Position numbers and translations under genes: made by a program. This document shows positions 24,930 to 34,721 of a DNA stretch of 64,000 nt, one piece after another. Under the pieces are notes generated by a model, which saw only the letters and a list, made by a program, of their open reading frames with translations, made no database searches and was not told the origin of the DNA. The stretch is from Inia geoffrensis (Eukaryota > Chordata > Mammalia > Artiodactyla > Iniidae). Position 1 is the first letter of the stretch, and each line of letters opens with the position of its first letter. Location of the stretch: contig CM070910.1 of the NCBI GenBank assembly GCA_036417435.1, forward strand, positions 74,570,784 through 74,634,783, read 5' to 3'.

Positions 24930-25860
24930 AGGCTGCCGATTTCCAGGTTTTTAGATACTGCCAGTATCCTGGCCAGATGTGGTGGTGGACCAAGCCCCTT
25001 GGTGACCGTAGTTTATCCTACCTGGTTAGCATTCTTGCGTTGTTCCTTTTCAAGTGGTCCCAGTTTTTGCACTAATACTCCAATGGCGATTCACCTTTCA
25101 CCAGGAATGTAAAGGTCAAAGGGTTTAGCTAAATTAGGGAGTTCCAGGTCAAGGGTCTGAATTGACCGCTCTTTCCATTCTTGAAAGACCACTTCTGGAT
25201 TCTATTCAAAAGGATCATCATCTTTTCCTTTCAGTGTTTCATATAGAGGCCCAGCTATTAGACTGTAGTTCGGGATCAAGATGCAGCAAACCCCAGCCTC
25301 ACCAGGAACTCCTAAGCTGTCTTCTACTTTTAGAAGGGCTAAGGCTGCAAATGGTTTCTTCCCTTTCCTGGGATGGGCTTCTCAGACCTTCTGTGAGAAT
25401 GAAGCCCAGGCAGGTCACCTTAGTGTGCGATATTTGAGCTTTTTCTTGGACAACTTCTATCCTATATTGGCTTGGTAGTTCAGAGGCCTCCTTAGTAGAG
25501 CTGGCGATCAGATTGGTGTCTGCATATTGAAGAAGGGTTTCCTTTTCCAGAGGTAGAACTTTTAGGTCTTTAGCTAAGCTTTCCCAAAGATGGTGTGGGA
25601 ATTTTTATACCCTTGGGGCGAGGCGGCCCAGCAGTATTATTTTTGTTGTATGTTGAGTCCTGCCAGTCACGAGGCAAAATTTCTTGTGACTCTGGGGCTA
25701 ATGGAATACAAAAGAAGGCATCATTGAAGTCTAATACAGAACACCATGTCCTGGTGGTTGGTAGAATGACTAGCAGTGTGTAGGAATTAGGAACTACTGG
25801 AGGTATACCCTCGGTGGCATAACTGACTGTCCTGACATCCTTTACCAGGTCTCCAGCGCC
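24930..25860 (-). pseudogene. Decayed gammaretrovirus-like pol: reverse transcriptase and start of RNase H
   Basis: Read on the minus strand, shifting frames give recognisable pol pieces in the right order. A motif-A-like 'LDFNDAFF' lies near 25,700-25,735. The active-site motif normally reading YVDD appears as 'YADT' at ~25,515-25,530. 'KVTCLGF' is near 25,400-25,425, the thumb segment ('PNYSLIAGPLYE'-like) near 25,240-25,280, and an RNase H start ('KPFTF', then 'LGPLKR'-like pieces) to ~25,050. Frameshifts and stops interrupt it and the catalytic YVDD is lost, so it is inactive. No gag was found upstream. The family is class I ERV by motif pattern; the specific family is not known. Confidence 0.75.
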
Positions 25861-26420
25861 CCATTTGTCTCTCGTGGTCAGGCAATTACCAGGATATGGA
25901 GCTCACCTGGGCAGGTACCTCACCCCCACCCCAGCTCATTGGGCTCTCCTGGTCAAGCCCCTCCCAGGATACAGATCTACCCTTGCAGGTACCGTGGCAG
26001 GGCTGGGCAAAGAGGAACCGTGCACATAGCCCTCATTGCAGAGCAACCTCAGCTCACCTGTCTCTCAGAGCTGACACAGAGCACCTCAGAGCAGGACTTG
26101 AACTAACAAACAGCAGCTCCGACATGTCTGTGACCCTGGGCATCACTCTGCAGGGCCTCCCTCTGCCTGGTCTTCCAGACACTTCCACTGCACCCAGGGC
26201 ACCAAGCCGCTGCCTCCAGCCACCACTGACCCCTCCTGTCCCTGACTTCTGTGTCCCTCTCATTAGGAGATGATTTTCTTGAAGCTGTCTCCCACTCATG
26301 GGCCAGATAAAATGATTAGAAAACAAGCCAGAGCTGCAGCCCCTTGTGTATCCGGACTTTCAAGAGCCTACACCTGTTGCTTGGAGATGGCCCGTTCAGC
26401 AAGGTCAATTTTCTGCAACT
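25861..26420. other. GC-rich unassigned segment upstream of pol
   Basis: Contains repeated 'cacccc' and 'ctcaccTgggcag'-like patches near 25,900-25,930. An open frame of 125 codons at 25,896-26,273 (+) has no recognisable domain and a proline/serine-rich, low-information translation; I do not call it a gene. Confidence 0.4.
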
Positions 26421-26439
26421 GTGAGCCCCTGAGTAGTGA

Positions 26440-26545
26440 GGATTGGCTGATCTGTGCAGCCTGACCAATCGGGCCAGCCCTCCCCAGGTGTGCATGTTTT
26501 GAGGTCAATATAAACACCGCACCAGGCAGCAAGAGCCCCTGCAGC
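26440..26545 (+). promoter_or_regulatory. Promoter-like patch: two CCAAT-type boxes and a TATA box
   Basis: An inverted CCAAT ('attgg') lies at 26,442-26,446, a direct 'ccaat' at 26,465-26,469 and 'tataaa' at 26,509-26,514. The 44-bp spacing from CCAAT to TATA is typical of LTR and RNA polymerase II promoters, so a start near 26,540 would be expected. It could be the U3/R part of an LTR, either of the neighbouring ERV or of another element. No transcript evidence is available here. Confidence 0.35.
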
Positions 26546-27176
26546 TCTGCCTGACACCATATTCTCTGCCCTGTCATTAGTCTCGGGGCTGGGCTGGTGG
26601 GAGGGATTGAGAGGCCACGGCTTTGTGAGAGGCCTAGTGTGAGTTGGGCTCTGCTGGACTTTCTGCAGCAGTTTCCAGGCTGCCACCTGCTAAAGAAGAG
26701 GATGTGTCACCTATAACTGCTGCTGGAATTTCTCCCTGGGCAGAGGTGAGGGAAGAAAAAAAGCAGTGGGGGCGGAACAGGAGGGGTTTCTCAGGCAGGG
26801 AAATGGAAGGCTTCCAGAAGAGCACCCAGGGCCAGGACCATTCTGGCTAGCCTGCAGGCACCAAGTCGGCCGGCATGCTGTCGCTTGTGTGGCTCCACGG
26901 CCCTTCCTCTAGGCTTTCAAGTCCTTGCACATATTCAGGTGTTTTACCTGGGAAGGGTGGGAACAGTTCAGCAGCAGCTGGCCTGGGCCTCAGCTCTCGT
27001 TTACTCACAGAGGTCTCGGCACAGTCCCCCAGCTTTACAATGAGGACACATGTTGCGTGGGGGCTGCTGGTTGAATGGGAGATGATTCCCCTCACTGACC
27101 AACTTCAGAATTGTTTACAACTGGAGCAAGTGCCCTGATACTGTTTTCCTCTGTGTAACTGGTGGGTTCTGTTTAG
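26546..27176. other. GC-rich unassigned segment
   Basis: No repeat or gene recognised. Overlapping short open frames on both strands (60-93 codons) look like consequences of low stop-codon density in GC-rich DNA. Confidence 0.4.
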
Positions 27177-27329
27177 TTTTTTTTTTTTTTTTCTTTATTT
27201 TGGGTTCTAGGTAGATTTTATTCTTCTTTTTTGTATTTACAGATATAAGCATGGAAATAATGTATTCATATAAATGCACGTATGTGAAGGGAAGAACCTT
27301 TTTTTTCTGTTTTAATTGTTTTTTTTAAA
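27177..27329. repeat. Poly(T) tract and AT-rich stretch
   Basis: Sixteen T at 27,177-27,192, then T-rich sequence to ~27,329. On the minus strand this is a poly(A) run such as closes a retroposon, so it probably belongs to the antisense L1 that follows or to a second short insertion. Confidence 0.55.
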
Positions 27330-28055
27330 TTTTGAAATATATTTTAGTGTTTTATACAGCAGGTTTTTATTGGTTATCTATTTTACACTTGGTTATCTAT
27401 TTATCTATTGGTTATCTATTTTATACATATAAATGCCAATCTGAATCTCTCAACTCCTCCCACCACCTAACCCCCACAGCTTTCCTCACTTGATGTCCAT
27501 ATGTTTTTTTTCTCTACATCTGTTGCTCTATTTCTGCCTTGCAAACTGGTTCACCTGCACAATTTTTCTAGGTTCCACATATATGCATTCATATACAATA
27601 TTTGTTTTTCTCTTTCTGACATACTTCACTCTCTATGACAGTCTCTAGATCCATTGACATCTCTACAAATGATCCAACTTCATTCATTCTTATGGCTGAG
27701 TAATATTCCATTTTATATATGTATCATCTCTTTATGCATTCATGTGTCTGTGGACATTTAGGTTGCTTCCATTACCTGGCTATTATAGTGATGCAATGAA
27801 CTTTGTGGTGAAAGGCTCCTCTTTATTTTTGTTTTTTTTCTGGATATATGCCCAGGAGTGAGATGGCTGGATCATATGGTAATTTATGGTTAGTTTTTAA
27901 GGAACCTCCATGCTGTTCTCTATTGTAACTGTATCAATTTACATTCCCAACAATAGTGGAAGACGTTTCCTTTTCTCCACACCATTCGAGCATTTGTTGT
28001 TTGCAGAATTTCTGATAATGCCCATTCTAACAGGTGTGAGGTGATACTTCATTGT
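27330..28055 (-). mobile_element. LINE-1 3' end, antisense, 5'-truncated
   Basis: Clear antisense L1 landmarks in order: 'tatacagcaggtttttattgg' region (27,354), 'tatggctgagtaatattcca' (27,691), 'ggacatttaggttgcttcc' (27,754), 'tggatatatgcccaggagtg' (27,841), 'aaggaacctccatgctgttc' (27,899), 'caatttacattcccaacaat' (27,935) and 'gtgtgaggtgatacttc' (28,034). It then breaks into satellite at ~28,055. It is better preserved than the satellite's L1 part and serves as an internal reference for it. A local triplication of 'ttggttatctattt' lies at ~27,370-27,425. Confidence 0.9.
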
Positions 28056-28499
28056 TGAGTTTATTTCTTTGAGCAAGGAGTAGGTCCTGTCTATTACATA
28101 CTTGGCTTATGGAATGTTTTTTGGGCTAATTTCAATCTCTGGTTTTATGACGCACCCCAACTCAACTTTCCCCTTAAAAAAAGCATAAGATTGTTTCCTA
28201 AAAGTGAGACTCTGTTCTGTTTTGTAATTCAGTTCATGTGTAGCCAAGTTTACATTCCCTTTATTAGTGATAACTTATAATAATTTTCTTTTTCTGTGTG
28301 ACTTATTTCACATAGAATCATCGTACTGGAATCCATTCATTTTGCTTCTACAGGCCTGATTACATTAATATCACTGTTGAGTGATATTTCATTATACAAA
28401 AGAAGCACAAGGTCTTTATCCATTTTTTTCTGTCCAGGATATATAAGTTGTACTGTAGTGGACATTGCTGAAAACACATCAGTCCTAAATATTGGGGTG
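28056..28499 (+). repeat. Partial satellite unit at the left end of array 2
   Basis: Satellite resumes at the unit phase equivalent to M1 position ~1,295 ('tgagcaaggagtaggtc'). Divergent throughout, as in M12-M14. Junction with L1 sequence at about 28,050-28,060; the shared 'ttgttgag' makes the exact breakpoint ambiguous. Confidence 0.85.
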
Positions 28500-29521
28500 G
28501 CTGTGTCTTCCTCCTTTAAATTTTCCTAAGCTATAGGGCCATAAGTGGAAGTGCCTTAGGCTCTGTGGCTTTGATTTTTAGATGTTTCAGGAAACACCAT
28601 ACACATCTCCACAGTACTCATTGGCAATTTATATCCCGCCAATCAGCATAACCAAGTTCCCTGTGCTCCATGGCCAGTCCTGTCTCTCGGGATTTTACAC
28701 TTTTTTCAGACGACACTTTAAAGCGGTGGGAAGTGAGACTTCATTGTAGTGCAAATTTCCATTACAGGCTTGTTTGTTGGCCAAGAAGAGTGTATGCGTT
28801 TTTTCTGGAATATATTCAGGAAAAAACACATACGCCCTTTTTGGCTAAGTGTATCATTGTCAAAGTGCTGCCTCTTTTTGTTTACTTTCAGAGCAATTTT
28901 AATCTACCACCGGATATCTGTTTTCTGCAATTCTGCCTCGCGTTCAAGTCCTCTTCACAGCCTTCCTTCAATATATTTTTGGATGATAGGGGTCATGTGT
29001 AATTGTGCAGGATTGTGAATTACAGTGTTCAAAAAGCTCCTTTTTTTAACTAGCTTCCTTGTGAGCTGACTGCAAAACCGAAGAATTGCTTCAGGCCCTA
29101 ACCTGGTTCTGGCAAGGCACGCTGAGGCTTTGGTGAATTCTTCTCCCTGGTGGGAAATCAGGGTTCATTGTGCCCGTCCAAACACATAGAGTTAGTCCCT
29201 CATTGGATCTCCTTATTCCTGGTCATCTTCTACAGAAATTGCTAACTGTGACACAGTTCATGTGGAGCCGTGTTTATACTCCCGGTATTAGTGATATGTT
29301 GTGATGTTTCTTTTTCTGTGTGACTTATTTCACTTAGAAGCATTGTACCTACATCCACTCATTATGCTGCTACTGGTCTGTGGCCATTGATTTCATTGTT
29401 GAGTGATATTCCATTGTAGGGATGTACCACAAATGCTATATGCATTTTTCTCTTTCTGGGCTATTGAAGTTGTACCATAGTCAAGGTTCGCGTAAACAGA
29501 GCAGCCCCAAACTTTGGTGTG
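28500..29521 (+). repeat. Satellite unit M15 (divergent, internally deleted)
   Basis: 1,022 bp instead of ~1,735. Palindrome 28777-28847 is degraded ('ttggccaagaagagtg', 'ttttttctggaatatattc'). At ~29,254 the sequence jumps from 'aattgctaactgtgac' (M1 phase ~755) to 'cagttcatgtggagccg' (M1 phase ~1,468), a loss of about 0.71 kb. From the joint onward the sequence resembles ordinary units. Confidence 0.9.
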
Positions 29522-31256
29522 GCTTTGTCTTTTTCATTTAAATTTTCCGAATCTATAGCACCATAAGTGGAAGTGCCCTAGGCTCTCTAGCTTGTTTTTT
29601 TCTTTGTTCCAGGAAACACCATACAGTTCTCCAGAGTGGCTGTTGGCACATTACATCCCGCCCATCAGCATAACAAGGCTGCCGGTTCTCCATGGCCTGT
29701 CCTGCCTCTCTGAATTTTCCACTTTTTTCGGACGGCCCTTTAGAGCGGTGGGAAGTCAGACTTCTTTTTACTGCAGATTTCCATTGCAGGCTTGCTTGGT
29801 TGGGCAGAAACGGCATATGCTTTTTTTCTTGAATATATTCAGGAAAAAACGCATATGCCCTCTTTGGCCAAGTGCATCATTTTCGAAGTGCTGCCTCTTT
29901 TCCTATGCTTTCAGAGAAATTCTTATCCACCACCTGATATCTATTTTCTGCAATTCTGCCTCGTGTTCAAGTCCTCTTCAGAGCCTTCCTTCAATAAATT
30001 TTTGGATGATAGGGGACATTTGTAACTCTGCAGGATTGTGAATTACAGTGCCCCAAATCTCCTTTTGTCAACTCGCTTTCTTGTGTGCTGACCGCAAAAC
30101 TGAAGAATTGCTTCAGGCCCTAATCTCGTTCCACACTGGCATGCTGAGCATTTGGGGAATTCTTCTTCCTGGAGGGAAATCAGAGTTCAATGTGCCCGTC
30201 TAAACACATAGAGTTAGTAGCTCATTGGTTGTCCTTATTCCTGTTCATCTTTTGCAGAAATTGCACACTGTGCCAAACGAGAACTTAAAGGCCCCGACTC
30301 TCAAAGTGTGGAGAGGGTTAATAAAATATCTGGAACGTCGAATAAGAGTACTAGGGGTCGAAAATGGCGATGAGCTTTAGAAAGTTTGCCTGGTGACTTG
30401 GTGGAAAATATTCTGGGTTTTCGATGCATATTTTAGCTGAAGGATAAATCCCTTAAACCTGGAGATTTGGGAACCATGGAATGGGAACCATTCACCATTA
30501 CGTCAAATGGTCTGCATTCCCTCAACAATCCTATCAGCCCCAAGTGTCCAGCCTTATCTCTTCCCCAGCTGTGGATGTAGAGGTGGTAAATCCAAGATTC
30601 CTCACAAGCCCTGAAGGACTTATTTAAGAATTTCTCTCTATTTCACAGTCTTTGTGTTTTGTTTTTCAAATTTATTTGTATAAGAGGAGTTATCTTATTT
30701 TCACTGCTGTGTTTATGCTGCTGTACACAAATGATTTTCTTACGGAGGCCTATAAATGTATGGGTTCTAAGTTTCTTCATAGTCAGGTATATTCCTAGGT
30801 TTTGAATACGGGGTGTTGAGTCCATTTGGTTGAGCAACGAGTAGGTCTTTTCTAATATATATTTGGCTTGTGGAATGGTATCTGTCCTAATGTCAACCTC
30901 TGGTTCTATGCAGCCCCCCCACTCTCCTTTCCCCTTAAGCAAGCATAAGTTTCTTTTGTAAATGGAGACTCTGTTGTGTTTTGTAATGCAGTTCATGCGT
31001 AGCCGTGTTTACATTCCCGGTCTTAGTGATAACTTATGATGTTTCTTTTTTTGTGTGACTTATTACACTTAGAATCATCGTACTGAAATCCACTCATTAT
31101 GCTGCTACTGGTCTGTTGCCATTGATTTCATTGTTGAGTGATAGTCCATTGTAGGGATGTACCACAACTTCTATATCCATTTTTCTCTTTCTGGGCTATT
31201 GAAGTTGTACCATAGTCAAGGTTCCCGTACACAGAGCAGCCCCAAACTTTGGTGTG
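29522..31256 (+). repeat. Satellite unit M16 (type D)
   Basis: D markers 'caccatacagttctcc' near 29,616 and left arm 'ttgggcagaaacggcatatg'. Palindrome 29800-29871: both arms carry 'gcatatg', but outer pairs are broken. M30 and M33 are its close relatives. Confidence 0.94.
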
Positions 31257-32989
31257 GCTGTGTCTTTTTCATTTAAATTTTCCGAATCTATAGCACCATA
31301 AGTAGAACTGCCCTAGGCTCTCTGGCTTGGTTTCCCCCTTGTTCCAGGAAACACAGTACACTTCTCCAGAGTGGCTGTTGGCAATTTACATCGCCCACAT
31401 CAGCATAACAAGGCGGCCGGTACTTCATGGCCTGTCCTGCCTTTCTGGATTTTACACTTTTTTCGGGTGGCCCTTTTGAGTGGTGGAAGTGAGACTTTAT
31501 TTTAGTGTGGTTTTCCATTGAGGCTTGCTTGGTTGGCCAAAAAGGGCGTATGCATTTTTTCCTGAATATATTCAGGAAAAAACGCATACGCCCTTTTTGG
31601 CCAAGTGCAGCACTGTCAAACTGCTGCCTCTTTTCTACGCTTTCAGAGCAATTCTTATCTACCCCCTGATATCTGTTTACTGCAATTCTGCGTCGTGTTC
31701 AAGTCCTCTTCACAGCCTTCCTTCAATAAATTTTTGGATGATACGGGTCATTTGGAACTCTGCCGGATTGTGAGTTACAGTGCAAAAAATCTCCTTTTCT
31801 CAACTCGCTTTCTTGTGAGCTGACCGCAAACCCGAAGATTTGCTTCAGTCCCTAATCTCATTCCGGAATGGAACGCTGAGCCTTTGGTGAATTCTTCTTC
31901 CTGTAGGGAAATTAGAGTGCAATGTGCCCGTCCAAACACATCGAGTTAGCCGCTGATTGGTTCTCCTTATTCCTGCTCATCTTCCACAGAAATTGCAAAC
32001 TGTGCCAAACAAGAGGTCAAAGGCACTGACTCTCCAAGTCGGGAGAATGTTAATATCACATCTGGAAAGGCGAACTCGAGTACCAGGGGGGGAAAATGGC
32101 GATGAATTTTAGAAATTTTGCCTGATCACTTCGTGGACCATATTCTGGGTTTTCCATGCATATTTTAGCTGAAGGATAAATCCCTTAAACGTGGAGATTT
32201 GGGACCCGTGGATTGGGAATCATGCACCATTACCTCAAAGTCTCTGCATTCCCTCACCAATAGTATCAGCCCCAAGTGTCCAGCCTTATCTCTCCCACAG
32301 CTGTGGATGTAGAGGTGGTCAATCCAAGATTTCTCACAAGCCCTCAAGGACTTATTTAAGAATTTCTCTCTATTTCACAGTCCTTGTGCTTTCTTTTTCA
32401 AATTTATTTTTATAAGGGGATTTAGATTATTTACACTGCTGTGTGTATGCTGCTGTACACAAGTGATTTTCTTATGGAGACCTATAAATGTATGGGTTTT
32501 AAGTTTCTTCACAGTCAGGTTTATTCCTAGGTTTTGAATACGGGGTGTTGAGTCGATTTGGTTGAGCGAGGAGTAGGTCTTGTCTAATATATATTTGGCT
32601 TATGGAATGGTATCTGTCCTAATGTCCATCTCTGGTTTTATGCAGCCTCCCCACTCTCCTTTGACCTTAAGCAAGCATATATTTCTTTTGTAAATGTGAG
32701 ACTGTGTTGTGTTTTGAAATGCAGTTCATGCGTAGTCGTGTTTCCATTCCCGGTATTTGTGATATCTTATGAAGTTTCCTTTTCTGTGTGACTTATTTCA
32801 CTTAGAATCATCGTAACTAAATCCACTCATGATGCTGCTACTGGTCTGTGGCCATTGATTTCATTGTTGAGTGATATTCCATTGTCGGGATGTACCACAA
32901 CTTCTATATCCATTTTTCTCTTTCTGGGCTATTGAAGTTGTACCATAGTCAAGGTTCCCGTACACAGAGCAGCCCCAAACTTTGGTGTG
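31257..32989 (+). repeat. Satellite unit M17 (type E head, A-like tail)
   Basis: E marker 'ccattgaggcttgcttgg' before palindrome 31533-31604, which has one mismatch ('gtatgcattttttcc'). A-like from about 31,900, with 'caaagtctctgcattcc' (32,236) and 'gcatatatttcttttg' (32,673), both shared with M21. Confidence 0.94.
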
Positions 32990-34721
32990 GCTCTGTCTTT
33001 TTCATTTAAATTTTCCGAATCTATAGCACCATAAGTGGAAGTGCCCTAGGCTCTCTAGCTTGGTTTTTTCTTTGTTCCAGGATACACCATCCACTTCCCC
33101 AGAGTGGCTGTTGGCAATTTACATCCCGCCCATCAGCATAACAAAGCTGCCTGTTCTCCATGAAGTGTCCTGCCCCTCTGCATTTTACACATTTTTCGGA
33201 CGGCCCTTTATATCGGTGGGAAAGGAGACTTCATTGTAGTGCAGATTTCAGTTGCAGGTGCTTGGTTGGCCAAAAAGGGCGTATGCGTTTTTTCCTGATT
33301 ACATTCAGGAAAAAACGCATACACCCTTTTTGGCCAAGTGCATCACTGTCGAACTGCTGCCTCTTTTCCTTTGCTTTCAGAGCAATTCTTATCTACCACC
33401 TGATATCTGTTTTCTGCAATTCTGCGTCGCGTTCAAGTCCTCTTCACAGACTTCCTTCAATAAATTTTTGGATGATGGGGTCATTTGTAACTCTGCAGAA
33501 TTGTGAATTACAGTGCCAGAAATCTCCTTTCCTCAACTCGCTTTCTTGTGAGCTGACCGCAAACCCGAAGAATTGCTTCAGGCCCTAATCTCGTTCTGGC
33601 ACTGCACACTGAGCCTTTGGTGAATTCTTCTTCCTGGAGGGAAATCAGAGTTCAATGTGTCCGTCCAAACACATCGAGTTAGCCGCTCATTGGTTCTCCT
33701 TATTTCTGTTAATCTACCGCAGAAATTGCAAACTGTGCCAAACGAGAGGTTAAAAGCACAGACTCTCCAAGTGGGGAGAGTGTTACTAACGCATCTGGAA
33801 CTGCGATCTCGAGTATCAGGCGGCAAAAATGGCGATGAGTCTTAGAAATATTGCCTGATCTCTTGGTGGACGATATTTTGGGTTTTCCATTCATATTTTA
33901 CCTGAAGGATAAGTCCCTTAAACCTGGAGATTTGGGACCCTTGGAAAGGAAACCATGCACCATTACATCAAAGGGTCTGCATTCTCTCACCAAACCTCAC
34001 CAATCCTATCAGACCCAAGTGTCCAGCCTTATCTCTTCCCCAGCTTTGGATGTAGAGGTGGTAAATCCAAGATTCCTCAAAAGCCCTGAAGGACTTATTT
34101 AAGAATTTCTATTTCCCAATTTTTGTGTTTTTAAAATTTTTTTATAAGGGATTTTAGCTTATTTTCACTGCTGTGTTTATGCTGTGGTACACACATTATT
34201 TTCTAATGGAGACCTGTAAATATATGGCTTTTAAGTTTCTTCATAGTCAGGTATATTCCTAGGTTTTGAATACAGGGTGTTGAGTCCATTTGGTTGAGCG
34301 AGGAGTAGGTCTTGTCTAATATATATTTGGCTTATGGAATGGTATCTGTCCTAATGTCCATCTCTGGTTTTATGCAGCCTCCCCACTCTCCTTTGACCTT
34401 AAGCAAGCATAAATTTCTTTTGTAAATGTGAGACTCTGTTGTGTTTTGAAATGCAGTTCATGCGTAGTCGTGTTTCCATTCCCGGTATTAGTGATATCTT
34501 ATGATGTTTCTTTTTCTGTGTGACTTATTTCACTTAGAATCATCGTAACTAAATCCACTAATTATGCTGCTACTGGTCTGTGGCCATTGATTTCATTGTT
34601 GAGTGATATTCCATTGTAGGGATGTACCACAACTTCTATATCCATTTTTCTCTTTCTGGGCTATTGAAGTTGTACCATAGTCAAGGTTCCCGTACACAGA
34701 GCAGCCCCAAACTTTGGTGTG
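32990..34721 (+). repeat. Satellite unit M18 (type C)
   Basis: Palindrome 33266-33337 with C centre 'cctgattacattcagg' and right-arm 'catacaccc'. Tail has the short form 'tttttgtgtttttaaaattt'. Near-copy of M22, four units on. Confidence 0.94.
33266..33337. mobile_element. C-type palindrome with non-pairing centre (M18)
   Basis: Centre is 'cctgattacattcagg', giving a hairpin with a roughly six-base loop rather than a continuous palindrome. The same centre occurs in M7, M9, M22 and M28, so it marks a lineage. The right arm has 'catacaccc' for 'catacgccc'. Confidence 0.85.

Larger units (their letters stand above)
22973..28055. other. Non-satellite island between the two satellite arrays
   Basis: About 5.1 kb without the 1.74-kb unit. 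It holds two antisense L1 fragments at its edges, a decayed retroviral core and GC-rich unassigned DNA. Satellite stops at the unit phase equivalent to M1 ~382 and resumes at ~1,295, so about 0.9 kb of unit is missing across the island. It is either a true spacer between arrays or a complex insertion with deletion. Confidence 0.85.

Noticed and set aside
26054..26850. Possible exons in the GC-rich part of the island
   Set aside because: Several overlapping open frames on both strands, with no conserved domain, no consistent splice pattern and proline/serine-rich low-information translations.
22973..28055. Assembly artefact joining two unrelated satellite contigs
   Set aside because: Cannot be excluded without reads, but both flanks show progressively older units in the same orientation, which fits a natural array border better than a false join.
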